From: Bacillus sp. REN16
GTDB lineage: Bacteria > Bacillota > Bacilli > Bacillales > Bacillaceae_L
DNA: 64,000 nucleotides
NCBI RefSeq assembly: GCF_020731355.1
Contig: NZ_JAJFZK010000005.1
Span: forward strand, 62,001 to 126,000
Direction of reading: 5' to 3'
The notes under the pieces: model-generated
What the model was told of the DNA's origin: nothing
What the model saw: the letters and a program-made list of their open reading frames with translations, nothing else
Databases searched by the model: none
Position numbers and translations under genes: made by a program
Shown here: piece after piece, positions 24,301 through 33,738 of the stretch
How positions within the stretch are numbered: the stretch's first letter is position 1
Layout of the letters: each line of letters opens with the position of its first letter

Positions 24301-25713
24301 ATGAAAACGAAAAAAGGGTTTAAGCTTTTTGTATTGGCTTTAATGATTTTTAGCTTACTTCTGTCAGCTTGTACATCTAAGGAGTCAGGTAGTAATGAAA
24401 AACCTGATCAAAAAAACGGTGAAAAAACCCTGCGTATGTTAACGAACGTAGTAGGTGGGAAAACACCAGAAGAAAATGATTTATTTATTAAAGAGATTGA
24501 AAGATTAACAGGTATAAAAGTAGAAATGGTTAAACCCCCTGCTGATTATGACCAAAAGCTTATGGCCTCTATGTCTTCCGGCGAAAAGTTTGACCTTATC
24601 CTACTTACCAAAAACCTAATGGATATTTTAGTAGAACAAGGTGCATTAACTGAATTAAACGATACAATTGATGGTTCAAAGGTATTGTCTGACTCATCAG
24701 TGATTCCAAAAGAGGAATGGGATCTAATTACGTATGAGGATGGTAAGATTTATGGTGTGTTTAACAAGTTTGAAGGTGGAACATTGCCAACCGTTCGTCA
24801 AGACTGGATGGAGAAATTAAACCTTGAAGCACCTGAAACACTTGATGATTACTACAATGTGTTAAAAGCGTTTAAAGAACAAGATCCAGACGGAAATGGC
24901 AAGGATGATACATACGGTCTATCAACTGCTGGTATGTATGATGTTCAAGGATTTTTTAGTGCTGCTGGCGTAAAGTATCGTTATGAAATTGATGAAGATG
25001 GAAATCGTACTATTCCAATCGCAACCGAAGCAGCTGTTCCTGTATTTGAATGGTTCGCAAAGCTTTATAAAGAAGGTATATTAGATCCAAATTTTGCAAC
25101 TAATGATACAGGTAAAATGCGTGAGTTATTCTTAACTGACCGTGTAGGTATGGTTACATACTGGGATGCATGGGTTGGATTATTTAACAATATAAAATTA
25201 ACTGAAGATCCTAATACTGAATTCGTGGCAAAAGGAATTAACGCTGCTGCAGGTCCAGATGGTAAGAAAATGCTTCGTCGTGGAGACCCAAGTGTATGGG
25301 CAATTCCTGTAAATGCTGATAATCCAGATGTTGCTGAAGAATTCCTTGAATTCTGGCATTCAGAAGATGGTAACGTATTAAGTACGCTTGGAATTTTGGA
25401 TCACGATTTCACATTAACTGATGGAAAGTATGAATTAACAGAAACTGGCGAAGAACACGGTATGGACCATGGGGTTGTTATTCCAAATAACACGAGCTGG
25501 GAAAATCCATTTGGTATGTTACCAGGTGTAAAAGATGCACAAGAAATTATTCTAAGTAACTCTTCATTAGAGGTTTCCACTGAAAGTTGGCCACAAGCAG
25601 AAAAAATCATCCAAAACTATGCGTTTAAAGCAATGATGGGTGAAATGGATGCAACAGAGGCGGTAAATCAAATGCATAAAGAATTATTAGATGCAGATTT
25701 AATTGATAAATAA
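24301..25713 (+). CDS. ABC transporter substrate-binding lipoprotein (LplA-type)
   Basis: This 470-residue extracellular lipoprotein has a signal peptide (MKTKKGFKLFVLALMIF) and lipobox LSAC, with the lipidated Cys near residue 24. It is a family-1 solute-binding protein of the LplA/YtcQ type that works with LplB- and YtcP-like permeases. Features include ENDLFIKEIERLTGI, a Ca-site-like DPDGNGKDDTYG stretch, and a long C-terminal domain. An attenuator-like hairpin follows, then two permease genes. The ligand is unknown; neighbours suggest an oligosaccharide or a phosphate-ester glycoside. Confidence 0.92.
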   Translation: MKTKKGFKLFVLALMIFSLLLSACTSKESGSNEKPDQKNGEKTLRMLTNVVGGKTPEENDLFIKEIERLTGIKVEMVKPPADYDQKLMASMSSGEKFDLILLTKNLMDILVEQGALTELNDTIDGSKVLSDSSVIPKEEWDLITYEDGKIYGVFNKFEGGTLPTVRQDWMEKLNLEAPETLDDYYNVLKAFKEQDPDGNGKDDTYGLSTAGMYDVQGFFSAAGVKYRYEIDEDGNRTIPIATEAAVPVFEWFAKLYKEGILDPNFATNDTGKMRELFLTDRVGMVTYWDAWVGLFNNIKLTEDPNTEFVAKGINAAAGPDGKKMLRRGDPSVWAIPVNADNPDVAEEFLEFWHSEDGNVLSTLGILDHDFTLTDGKYELTETGEEHGMDHGVVIPNNTSWENPFGMLPGVKDAQEIILSNSSLEVSTESWPQAEKIIQNYAFKAMMGEMDATEAVNQMHKELLDADLIDK

Positions 25714-25719
25714 ATGATT

Positions 25720-25755
25720 GAAGAGGGTGTAGCTGAAAAGCCCTCCTTCTTTTTT
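25720..25755 (+). terminator. Intercistronic terminator/attenuator after the binding-protein gene
   Basis: The arms gaagaggg (25720-25727) and ccctccttc (25741-25749) form a stem with one bulged base. Six T residues follow. It would lower expression of the permease genes relative to the binding protein. Confidence 0.65.
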
Positions 25756-25839
25756 AACCACACTAACGGACATAAGGTCGTATACAATTTACTAAGAATC
25801 TAAATTACCTCTATACCGTGTGAAAAGGTGATGATATGA

Positions 25840-26715
25840 GTGAAGGCACTTAAACAATATGCATGGCTTTACATGATGATGATACCAATTGCAATCTATT
25901 TTATTTTATTTTCCTACTATCCCCTAGCAAGGGGATTTGTGATTAGTTTACAAAAATTTAGGCTTATAGGTGATCGACCATTTGTAGGCTTGGAAAATTA
26001 CATAACAGTTCTAAATGATCCAATATTTTGGCGAGTGTTGGTAAACACGCTGATTATCGGTGGAGGAATCCTGCTGATTGGATTTGTATTCCCTATTATA
26101 GTTGCCATTTCATTAAATGAAGTCATTCGCGCTTCATTCAAGAAATTCACGCAAATGGTCATTTATATACCACATTTATTTTCATGGGTTGTTGTTGGAG
26201 GAATTTGGATTTATTTACTCTCTCCTGATGGGGGACTTGTCAATGAAGTAATAAAAGCATTTGGAGGAGAGCCGATCCATTTCTTCACAAAAGATGAGTA
26301 TGCACGTCCACTTATGATTCTTTCTGCGATATGGAAGGATATGGGTTATACCTGTATTCTTTATTTAGCAGCAATTGTTGGTATAAACCCGTCGTTATAT
26401 GAGGCTGCAAGAATTGATGGAGCTTCTCGTTGGCATGAAATTAAACATATTATGTTACCATCTTTAGTCCCAACGATGAAAGTAGTTTTTCTATTAAACT
26501 TATTGGGTGTTTTGAAAATATTTGACCAAATATTTGTTATGAGAAATCCCGCCATCACTCGAAAAGTAGATGTGTTAATGACATATACATATGAAAAGGG
26601 GATTCTCGAGTTTCAAATGGGTATTGCAACAGCAGCGTCATTTATTGTTATTCTAGCAACGTTAATATTAACACTTGTTGCTAGAAAAATAACACGATTT
26701 GATGAGGAGGCATAG
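25840..26715 (+). CDS. ABC transporter permease (LplB-type)
   Basis: This 291-residue membrane protein has about six spans. Its N-terminus and the segment YYPLARGFVISLQKFRL are of the LplB type. The EAA motif is SLYEAARIDGASRWHEIKHIML. The start is GTG 25840, as the ATG at 25836 is in another frame and hits a stop after five codons; an aaggtgat ribosome binding site lies upstream. It ends 3 bp before the next permease gene. No ATPase gene is present, so a shared MsmX-like ATPase is expected. Confidence 0.9.
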   Translation: MKALKQYAWLYMMMIPIAIYFILFSYYPLARGFVISLQKFRLIGDRPFVGLENYITVLNDPIFWRVLVNTLIIGGGILLIGFVFPIIVAISLNEVIRASFKKFTQMVIYIPHLFSWVVVGGIWIYLLSPDGGLVNEVIKAFGGEPIHFFTKDEYARPLMILSAIWKDMGYTCILYLAAIVGINPSLYEAARIDGASRWHEIKHIMLPSLVPTMKVVFLLNLLGVLKIFDQIFVMRNPAITRKVDVLMTYTYEKGILEFQMGIATAASFIVILATLILTLVARKITRFDEEA

Positions 26716-26718
26716 AAA

Positions 26719-27585
26719 ATGCAGAGTTGGAGACATTTCAGTTGGAAGAGAAGATTTTTTTACAGTCTAAATACTCTCTTTCTATTGCTATTAGTACTTA
26801 CCATGATTGTTCCTTTACTAAATACGATTACCGTCTCTTTATCTTCAAATATTGAGTCTATGAAACCTGGTATAAAATTGTTTCCTACAGAAATTAGTTT
26901 TGAAGGCTATGAAACTATATGGAGAAAAATGGAGCTATGGAGACCGTTTTTAAACAATGTCTATGTTACAGTAATTGGTACGACTGTCCATGTATTTTTA
27001 TCAGCCATGGCGGGCTATGTATTAATTCAAAGAGGTTTGCCTGGAAAGAACATTATGCTTACTTTAATTATGCTAACGATGATGATTCCTGGTGAAGCAA
27101 TCATGATTCCGCTTTATGTAGTAAATAAAGATTTAGGATTATTAAATACATTAACTTCATTAATCATCCACGGGTTGGTTTCTGGTTTTAGTGTTCTTTT
27201 AATGAGAAACTTTTTCTTATCTGTTCCATATAGCCTAGCAGAATCAGCAAAAATGGATGGAGCTGGAGATTTTAAAATTTTTCTTCAAATCTATTTACCA
27301 CTAGCAAAACCAGGTCTTGCAACTGTGACATTATTTGAATTTGTAAGTAGATGGAATCACTTTACTTCTGCATTGCTTTATATAAATGACGATACGAAAT
27401 ATACATTACAGCTTGCCCTTCGTTCAATCATCTTAACGTCTGATGCCACTTCTAGTAGTGATTTTATGACTGCGAACGTTCGAATGGCAGGGATTGTTAT
27501 CGCACTTATTCCGTTATTAATCATTTATCCATTTGTACAAAAGTATTTTGTAAAAGGAATCATGCTTGGTTCAACGAAAGAATAG
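26719..27585 (+). CDS. ABC transporter permease (LplC/YtcP-type)
   Basis: This 288-residue partner permease has an N-terminal RRFFYSLNTLFLLLLVLTMI span, the typical ISFEGYETIWR segment, and the EAA motif SLAESAKMDGAGDFKIFLQI. It ends in VKGIMLGSTKE, as YtcP-like proteins do. It lies 3 bp after the LplB-type permease and 24 bp before the PHP-domain gene. Confidence 0.92.
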   Translation: MQSWRHFSWKRRFFYSLNTLFLLLLVLTMIVPLLNTITVSLSSNIESMKPGIKLFPTEISFEGYETIWRKMELWRPFLNNVYVTVIGTTVHVFLSAMAGYVLIQRGLPGKNIMLTLIMLTMMIPGEAIMIPLYVVNKDLGLLNTLTSLIIHGLVSGFSVLLMRNFFLSVPYSLAESAKMDGAGDFKIFLQIYLPLAKPGLATVTLFEFVSRWNHFTSALLYINDDTKYTLQLALRSIILTSDATSSSDFMTANVRMAGIVIALIPLLIIYPFVQKYFVKGIMLGSTKE

Positions 27586-27609
27586 CTACCGACTTAGGAG
27601 GTATTAGAA

Positions 27610-28911
27610 ATGACAAATGCACAAGCTGACGTAAAGATGGAAACGGTATCACAATTTATCTCACATGAAGAAGAAGGACTATACATTGAGATTCCTTTCA
27701 CACTACCCGAAGGGGTAGAACAATTCCAAGTAAAAATAGATGTCGTTCATAGCGGTGTAGCATCAAGCATTATTGATTTAGGTGTGAAAGATCCATATCG
27801 TGTTCGGGGCTGGAGCGGTGGCGCGCGGACACAGTTTTTTATCCACCAGGCAAAAGCAACACCTGGATATTTACACGGAGAAATTCATGCTGGAGAGTGG
27901 GCAGTTATCCTTGGAAGCTACAAGGTAGCCGAAAAGGGATGTACAGTGAATGTAACGGTCGAATACACATTGGAAACGCATCGTTGGATAAAAGGTGACC
28001 TCCATACACACAGCGTACACAGTGATGGAAAGTTTACCCTCAGGGAAAAAGCAGAACTTGTTGAAAATATCGGACTTGATTTTGTAGGTATCACAGACCA
28101 TAATGCTGCAAGCCAAAATGAAGCATACCCTCGTGATACAGATACATTGTTTATCCCCGGGATGGAGCTTACAACGAACAAAGGGCATCTAAATTTTTAT
28201 GGTGTAAATGATCCGGTGAAGGATTTTCGTGTAAACACAATAGAAGATCTGCATAGCCGTATAAAAGAAGCGCGTAATCAAGGTGCATATGTTTCTCTGA
28301 ACCACCCTTTTTGCCGATATACAGGTTGGAGATTGGATTGGAATTTTGACTATGACTGGGTCGAAGTGTGGAACGGACCATGGAGGGAAGATAATCATGA
28401 TGCTGTTAATTGGTGGCATGAGCAGCTTGTTGATGGAAAAAGGCTTGTTGCCGTTGGCGGCAGTGATGCTCACAATCCACAGCAAGTCCATGTTAAGCAC
28501 GGAATGCCAACGAATTGGGTATATAGTAAAGCATTAACATGTCCTGAAATACTGAGAACAATTGACAAAGGACATGTTGTGCTAAGTTACGCACCAGAAG
28601 GCCCATTTATTAACATGACTTGTGGAGATAGTATGGTTGGTGATGTATGCAAGGAATCTAATCAGAAAGTTGAATTAACAGTAAATGATGTTCAAAGCAG
28701 TGACATCGTTAAGGTTATTTCAAATAAAGGAATTGAAAAAGAAGTCATAATTGGAAAAGAACAAGAAGAGCTAAACATAGAATGGGAGATTAATAAACGT
28801 TCCTTTTACAGAGTTGAAGTTTGGCGTTATTTTCCGGAGGCAAAACAACGACTAATGGCAGCGTTGAGTAACCCAATCTATTTTACTAACAAAAATATCA
28901 ATTTGAAATAA
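27610..28911 (+). CDS. CehA/McbA-family PHP-domain metallohydrolase
   Basis: This 433-residue protein has an N-terminal beta-rich domain (about 1-130) and a PHP phosphoesterase domain (about 130-330). PHP domains use a trinuclear metal centre to cut phosphoesters. Metal ligands are visible in GDLHTHSVHSDGK, GITDHNA, PGMELTT, SLNHPF and GGSDAHNPQ. No signal peptide is seen, so it should act in the cytoplasm. It sits between a sugar transporter and a glycerophosphodiesterase-like enzyme, so a phosphodiester or cyclic phosphate substrate is plausible (inference). Confidence 0.85.
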   Translation: MTNAQADVKMETVSQFISHEEEGLYIEIPFTLPEGVEQFQVKIDVVHSGVASSIIDLGVKDPYRVRGWSGGARTQFFIHQAKATPGYLHGEIHAGEWAVILGSYKVAEKGCTVNVTVEYTLETHRWIKGDLHTHSVHSDGKFTLREKAELVENIGLDFVGITDHNAASQNEAYPRDTDTLFIPGMELTTNKGHLNFYGVNDPVKDFRVNTIEDLHSRIKEARNQGAYVSLNHPFCRYTGWRLDWNFDYDWVEVWNGPWREDNHDAVNWWHEQLVDGKRLVAVGGSDAHNPQQVHVKHGMPTNWVYSKALTCPEILRTIDKGHVVLSYAPEGPFINMTCGDSMVGDVCKESNQKVELTVNDVQSSDIVKVISNKGIEKEVIIGKEQEELNIEWEINKRSFYRVEVWRYFPEAKQRLMAALSNPIYFTNKNINLK

Positions 28912-28991
28912 GGGAAATAAATATACATCATTGGTATATATATAACTGAAAAAAGGAGACGAGTATCACCTTTATTTTTTAAATAGGGAAG

Positions 28992-29789
28992 GTGAGTAAG
29001 ATTAAAAGTATTTTTCGAGGAAACCAAATCAACTATATTGGAGCACATCGAGGGGCTTCAGCCTATTGCCCTGAAAACACGATGTCTGCCTTTAAAAAGG
29101 CTTACGAGTTAAAGGCTGATATGCTGGAATTAGATGTTCAATTAACAAAAGATGGAGAAGTCATTGTGTACCATGATTTTTTCCTAGACAAACGAACAAA
29201 TGGAAAGGGTTTTGTTCATGATCACACACTAGCAGAGGTAAAGCAGCTAGATGCTGGCTCATGGTTTTCTGAAAGTTTTACTGGTGAAACGATACCAACG
29301 TTCGAAGAAGTCTTGGCTTGGTCTAAGGATAAAATCTGGATGAATATTGAGCTAAAACAGTTAGAGCATTTGCATGAACCACTGGCCAAGAAGGTTGTTG
29401 AACTTATTGAGCACTATGGTATGGTGGAGCAGGTACAGATCATGTCTTTCAATCACGCATCCTTAGTGGAAGCGAGGCGATGCAGCAAAAAAGTCATCAC
29501 GAGTGCAATAAGTGCATCAAGAATTGTGAATCCAACTGAATACTTACGTTCCATTCAGGCCCAAGTGTTAAATGTTCCAGTCATTCATTTATCTCCACGT
29601 TTAGTAGAGGTGTTACATAACCAAGGTTTTTATGTTCATGGAAGCATGAGTGATGATCTTAATGTCTGGAAGACAATTTTAGAGTGGGGAATTGATGCAA
29701 TGGATACGAACATTCCAGACGTTATGATACAGGAAAGAGCAAAATTTTACGAGAATAGAGGGTCTGCCGATGGACTACTTAACACTTAG
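28992..29789 (+). CDS. Glycerophosphodiester phosphodiesterase-family protein (UgpQ-like)
   Basis: This protein of about 265 residues has a GDPD TIM-barrel fold. These enzymes release glycerol-3-phosphate and an alcohol from glycerophosphodiesters. Conserved pieces are GAHRGASAYCPENT (catalytic His), ADMLELDVQLTKDGEVIVYHD (metal-binding Glu/Asp and second His) and the late WGIDAMDTNIPD. There is no signal peptide, so it is cytoplasmic, like UgpQ. The start is uncertain: GTG 28992 is fused to the ribosome binding site agggaag, and the next in-frame candidate is ATT 29001. The gene overlaps the next one by 20 bp. Confidence 0.85.
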   Translation: MSKIKSIFRGNQINYIGAHRGASAYCPENTMSAFKKAYELKADMLELDVQLTKDGEVIVYHDFFLDKRTNGKGFVHDHTLAEVKQLDAGSWFSESFTGETIPTFEEVLAWSKDKIWMNIELKQLEHLHEPLAKKVVELIEHYGMVEQVQIMSFNHASLVEARRCSKKVITSAISASRIVNPTEYLRSIQAQVLNVPVIHLSPRLVEVLHNQGFYVHGSMSDDLNVWKTILEWGIDAMDTNIPDVMIQERAKFYENRGSADGLLNT

Positions 29790-30720
29790 AGGGTTAGTTG
29801 ATAATAAATCGGTTGAGAAAAAAGTATCTCGGTTAATTATGGGTACAGCAGGTTTTTATCAATTAGAAAACAAAGATAGCGCGTTTTCGATTATGGATAA
29901 ATTTGTTGAGGTTGGGGGAAATACATTTGATTCTGCCCATCAGTATATTAATAGTGAAAAAGTTTTAGGGGAGTGGCTTGATAAAAGAGGAATACGTAAG
30001 GATATTTATATTTTAACGAAGGGCGCTCACCCCGACGATGGGGAGCCAGGACCGCGTGTTCATCCTGCTTCCATCACAAAGGATATTATGGAAAGCTTGG
30101 AAAGGCTTCGTACAAATTATATTGATTTTTATGCTCTTCACCGAGACGATTTAAATGTTGAAGTTGGGCCTATCATGGAGATTCTCAATGAGCATGTAGA
30201 GGCAGGTAGACTACACGCAATTGGCGCCTCAAATTGGTCACATGAACGAATACAAGAAGCAAATCGTTATGCTTCGAAACATGGCTTAGTAGGCTTTACT
30301 TATAATAGTCCTAACCTAAGCTTAGCCCAATGTAATGAACCAAGATGGCCTGGATGTGTATCAGTCAATGAAGAAATCTCAAATTGGCATAAAGGAAATC
30401 AATTGCCATTATTGTCATGGTCTTCACAGGCAGGTGGTTTTTTCAGTGGACGATTCAAGCCTGAAAATCGTGACAATGAGGAATTCATACGAGTATACTA
30501 CAGCGACGAGAATTGGGAGCGCTTCAACCGTGCCCAAGAATTAGGTGAGATGAAGGGCTCGACAGCAAATGAAATTGCCCTTGCATATGTTTTAAATCAA
30601 CCTTATCCTACTGCGGCAATTATTGGTCCTGAGAAAGTAGAGGAATTGCTTTCATCCATCAAAGGATCGAAAATTCAATTAAGTGCATCAGAAGTGAAAT
30701 ATCTTAATCTAGTGAACTAA
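29770..30720 (+). CDS. Aldo/keto reductase
   Basis: This 316-residue NADP-dependent oxidoreductase belongs to the aldo/keto reductase superfamily. Visible features are MGTAGFYQ near the N-terminus, NTFDSAHQYINSEKVLG (catalytic Asp and Tyr), YILTKGAHP (Lys), IDFYALHRDD (His), IGASNWSHERI and AAIIGPEKVEEL. The start ATG 29770 lies inside the end of the GDPD gene, giving a 20-bp overlap, so the two are translationally linked. It probably oxidises or reduces a sugar in this pathway. It is not closely similar to the partial AKR at the window start. Confidence 0.88.
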   Translation: MDYLTLRGLVDNKSVEKKVSRLIMGTAGFYQLENKDSAFSIMDKFVEVGGNTFDSAHQYINSEKVLGEWLDKRGIRKDIYILTKGAHPDDGEPGPRVHPASITKDIMESLERLRTNYIDFYALHRDDLNVEVGPIMEILNEHVEAGRLHAIGASNWSHERIQEANRYASKHGLVGFTYNSPNLSLAQCNEPRWPGCVSVNEEISNWHKGNQLPLLSWSSQAGGFFSGRFKPENRDNEEFIRVYYSDENWERFNRAQELGEMKGSTANEIALAYVLNQPYPTAAIIGPEKVEELLSSIKGSKIQLSASEVKYLNLVN

Positions 30721-30764
30721 TATTCTAGTTGGATTTATACACCTAAATGGAAAAGGAGCAAAAG

Positions 30765-31526
30765 ATGATAAGACAAAAGTTTGCAGCTCAATTATATACA
30801 TTACGAAATGAAATTAAAAGAGATTTTCCAGGTGTGTTACGTGAATTAAAGAAAATGGGCTGGGAAGCGGTTCAAATTGATGGCCTATATGCATATTCTC
30901 CTGAAGAGATAGCTGAAGTGTTGAAGGAAACAGGACTTAAAACAGCAGGTATGCATATTAGCTTAGATCGGATGAACAACGAGCTTGATCAGGTATTGAA
31001 GGAAGCTGACTTATTTGGGACAACGGACTTCTTCTGTCATTATCTAGAGGAAGATATGCAGATTGTAGAAGGGTACTTGAAAGTAAAGCAAGATCTCATT
31101 GAAGTTTCCAAGAAAGCTAGGGGCTATCGGGTAGGTTATCATAATCATGATTTTGAATTCAAGACAAAAGTTAATGGAAAATTTGCCCTTGATTATATTG
31201 CAGAAGAACAAGAAGGTATTATCATTTATCCTGAGGTTGATACTTACTGGGTTAAAATGGCTGGAATTGATCCCTTAACCTACATTAAAAAATTCCCAAA
31301 TCGTATTCCCATTCTCCATCTCAAGGATATGACAAATGATGATCGTAAATATTTTGCAGAAATCGGTACAGGTTTAATTGATTTTGCACCAATCATCGAA
31401 TGGGGTGAACAAAACGGAGTAGAGTACTACTGTGTTGAACAGGATTTCTGTCCTGGTAATCCATTTGACAGTCTTGAACTAAGTTTAGCAAACCTAATTA
31501 AAATCTCAGAAAAAATACAAGTATAA
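30765..31526 (+). CDS. Sugar phosphate isomerase/epimerase family protein
   Basis: This 253-residue protein is a xylose isomerase-like TIM barrel (AP endonuclease family 2). Members isomerise, epimerise or dehydrate sugars with a divalent metal. Metal-site segments are visible: GMHISLD, YHNHDFEF, PEVDTYWVKMAG, HLKDM and VEQD. The frame extends to an ATG at 30747, but aaaaggagc lies just before ATG 30765, so that is the start. The gene lies between the AKR and the DUF5054 genes and probably works on the same sugar. Confidence 0.87.
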   Translation: MIRQKFAAQLYTLRNEIKRDFPGVLRELKKMGWEAVQIDGLYAYSPEEIAEVLKETGLKTAGMHISLDRMNNELDQVLKEADLFGTTDFFCHYLEEDMQIVEGYLKVKQDLIEVSKKARGYRVGYHNHDFEFKTKVNGKFALDYIAEEQEGIIIYPEVDTYWVKMAGIDPLTYIKKFPNRIPILHLKDMTNDDRKYFAEIGTGLIDFAPIIEWGEQNGVEYYCVEQDFCPGNPFDSLELSLANLIKISEKIQV

Positions 31527-31553
31527 GTAGAAGATTGGGTGGTGAGTGGCAAC

Positions 31554-33662
31554 ATGAAGGATATTGAAGTGGTGCATGTCATCTTCAAAACTCATTTGGA
31601 TATCGGATTTACAGACCTAGCTGAAAATGTAACTCAACAATATATTAAATCATATATTCCAAAAGCGATAGAATTGGCAGAAAACCTAGATGTCGAGGGG
31701 ACATCTGCTGGGTTTGTATGGACAACCGGCTCCTGGCTTATTCATGAATATTTAAAGCAGGCAAATGAAGAAGAAACTAAAAGAATGACAGCCGCAATAG
31801 AAGCAGGATATATAACATGGCATGGACTTCCTTTTACCACGCATACTGAATTAATCGATGCGGAACTCTTTCAGTATGGGCTTTCACTAGCAAAACGATT
31901 GGATGCAAGGTTTGGTAAAAAAACAGTCTCCGCCAAAATGACTGATGTGCCAGGGCACACAAAAGCAATAATCCCTTATTTGGCAAATGCGGGCATTCAG
32001 TATTTACATTTCGGTGTAAATCCTGCATCAAAGGTTCCATCTGTGCCAACAATCTTTGTCTGGAGAGGAAAGAATGACTCAGAGGTTATTGTGAATTATG
32101 CTAATAATTATGGAGATGTGCTGAGAATTGATGGTTTGAATGAGGTCATGGTATTTGCTCATACTGGGGATAATTGTGGGCCGCCAACAATGGAAGATAT
32201 TAAATTAGAATTTGCAAAATTACAAGGGAAGTTTCCAAATGCGGTTATTAAAGCATCTACAATGGATAAGTTTGCGACAAAACTTCAGGATTTTAAGCAC
32301 AACCTTCCAATTATTTATGAAGAAATTGGTGATTCATGGATTCACGGTGTGGCATCAGATCCCAAAAAGATTGCCTGTTATCGCGAGTTAATCAGACTTC
32401 GAAATAAATGGATAGCTCAGGGTGAATTGGACGTAACAAGTAAGGAGAATACATTATTTTCAGATTGGTTATTATTAATACCTGAGCATACATGGGGCTT
32501 AGATGAAAAGAAATACTTAAATGATTATAAAAACTATTCGAAACAGGACTTTCATAAAGCAAGAGTAAAAAATATAATTGATGAAGATTCAGTTCCAGAT
32601 AAATATAGCTATATCGGCTCATTTGCAATGGATGAGTTTGATAGTCTATCAGAGCAAATATTTACAACTTCTTGGAATAAAAGGAGCTATCAATTATTTG
32701 AGAGTTCCTGGAAAGAACAGAGAGCGTATATTGAAAGAGCTGTTGCTATCTTATCCAAAGAAAGACAAGAGGAAGCACGCCAGGCACTTAAGAGCCTGGA
32801 ACCTCAAAAGGCTGATAAAACAGACGATTTGCTACAGATAAATAGAGTGTATTCACTTGGTGCATTTCAGGTCGTCTTTGCAGAGGATGGTTCTATTTCT
32901 TCTTTAGTAGATAAGAATGGGAAAGAATGGGCTAATAATGCTTATAGACTCGGTGCCTTCTGCTATGAATCGTTCGGTGTAGAAAATTTTAATCGTTGGT
33001 TTGAGGAATATGTTGAAAATACAAGTCAAACATACCGGTGGTCTGATGCGGACCAAGGAAAACCAGGTATTGAACTGGTTATACCAACACCAAAGCATCA
33101 ACTATTTATGCCTAATGTTGTTTCGATAAGTAAAAGTAAAATTGATGAGAACGATGTTATATTTGTAGAATTGGTAATGCCAGAGCAATCTTTTTCGGAA
33201 TTTGGTTCTCCAAAAACAGTAGTGATTGAGTACACGTTTTATAAGAAGAACGAGCAAATCGATATTGAACTCCAATGGTTTCAAAAGGAAGCAAACCGCT
33301 TACCTGAAGCATTATGGTTTTCAATTGCATTACAAGTAGACAATCCAAATTTGTGGAAGCTTGAAAAAATGGGTGAGCTTATATCACCTTTTGAGGTGGT
33401 TAAAAACGGTAACCGCAACCTTCACGCAGTAGATAGAGGTGTATACTATCATGGTGCAGATGGGGAAGTTCAGATTGAAACAAAAGATTCACCAATCGTT
33501 TCGCCAGGTCAGAAACGACTGCTTCAATTTGATAACACGTTTGCCCCGTTAGAAGGCGGCATACATTTTAACCTCTACAACAACATTTGGGGTACAAACT
33601 TCCCAATGTGGTACGAAGAGGATGGGAAAAGTAGATTTACCTTGAAACTAACGACTTACTAA
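31554..33662 (+). CDS. DUF5054 protein with GH38-like N-terminal domain
   Basis: This large protein of about 702 residues resembles GH38 alpha-mannosidases at its N-terminus. FKTHLDIGFTDL is like the metal-binding HxD motif of GH38, and MTDVPGHTKAII corresponds to the region with the GH38 nucleophile Asp. The C-terminal half is beta-rich. No signal peptide is seen. The frame allows GTG 31539 or 31542, but MKDIEVVHV at 31554 is the likely start. It is the last gene of the operon and is probably its glycosidase. Substrate and linkage are unknown; the family has hardly been studied, to my knowledge. Confidence 0.75.
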   Translation: MKDIEVVHVIFKTHLDIGFTDLAENVTQQYIKSYIPKAIELAENLDVEGTSAGFVWTTGSWLIHEYLKQANEEETKRMTAAIEAGYITWHGLPFTTHTELIDAELFQYGLSLAKRLDARFGKKTVSAKMTDVPGHTKAIIPYLANAGIQYLHFGVNPASKVPSVPTIFVWRGKNDSEVIVNYANNYGDVLRIDGLNEVMVFAHTGDNCGPPTMEDIKLEFAKLQGKFPNAVIKASTMDKFATKLQDFKHNLPIIYEEIGDSWIHGVASDPKKIACYRELIRLRNKWIAQGELDVTSKENTLFSDWLLLIPEHTWGLDEKKYLNDYKNYSKQDFHKARVKNIIDEDSVPDKYSYIGSFAMDEFDSLSEQIFTTSWNKRSYQLFESSWKEQRAYIERAVAILSKERQEEARQALKSLEPQKADKTDDLLQINRVYSLGAFQVVFAEDGSISSLVDKNGKEWANNAYRLGAFCYESFGVENFNRWFEEYVENTSQTYRWSDADQGKPGIELVIPTPKHQLFMPNVVSISKSKIDENDVIFVELVMPEQSFSEFGSPKTVVIEYTFYKKNEQIDIELQWFQKEANRLPEALWFSIALQVDNPNLWKLEKMGELISPFEVVKNGNRNLHAVDRGVYYHGADGEVQIETKDSPIVSPGQKRLLQFDNTFAPLEGGIHFNLYNNIWGTNFPMWYEEDGKSRFTLKLTTY

Positions 33663-33667
33663 ATAAA

Positions 33668-33738
33668 GCACTCACTTATATCTAGGTTATTATTATTTAC
33701 AATAACTTTCAGATACTAGTGAGTGCAATACTTTGTTG
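33668..33738. terminator. Large hairpin ending the 24301-33662 operon
   Basis: The arms gcactcact (33668-33676) and agtgagtgc (33718-33726) form a perfect 9-bp stem. Inside it a second hairpin, gttatt/aataac, can form. Only a broken T-tract (ctttgttgtt) follows on the plus strand, so termination may be partial. Confidence 0.5.
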
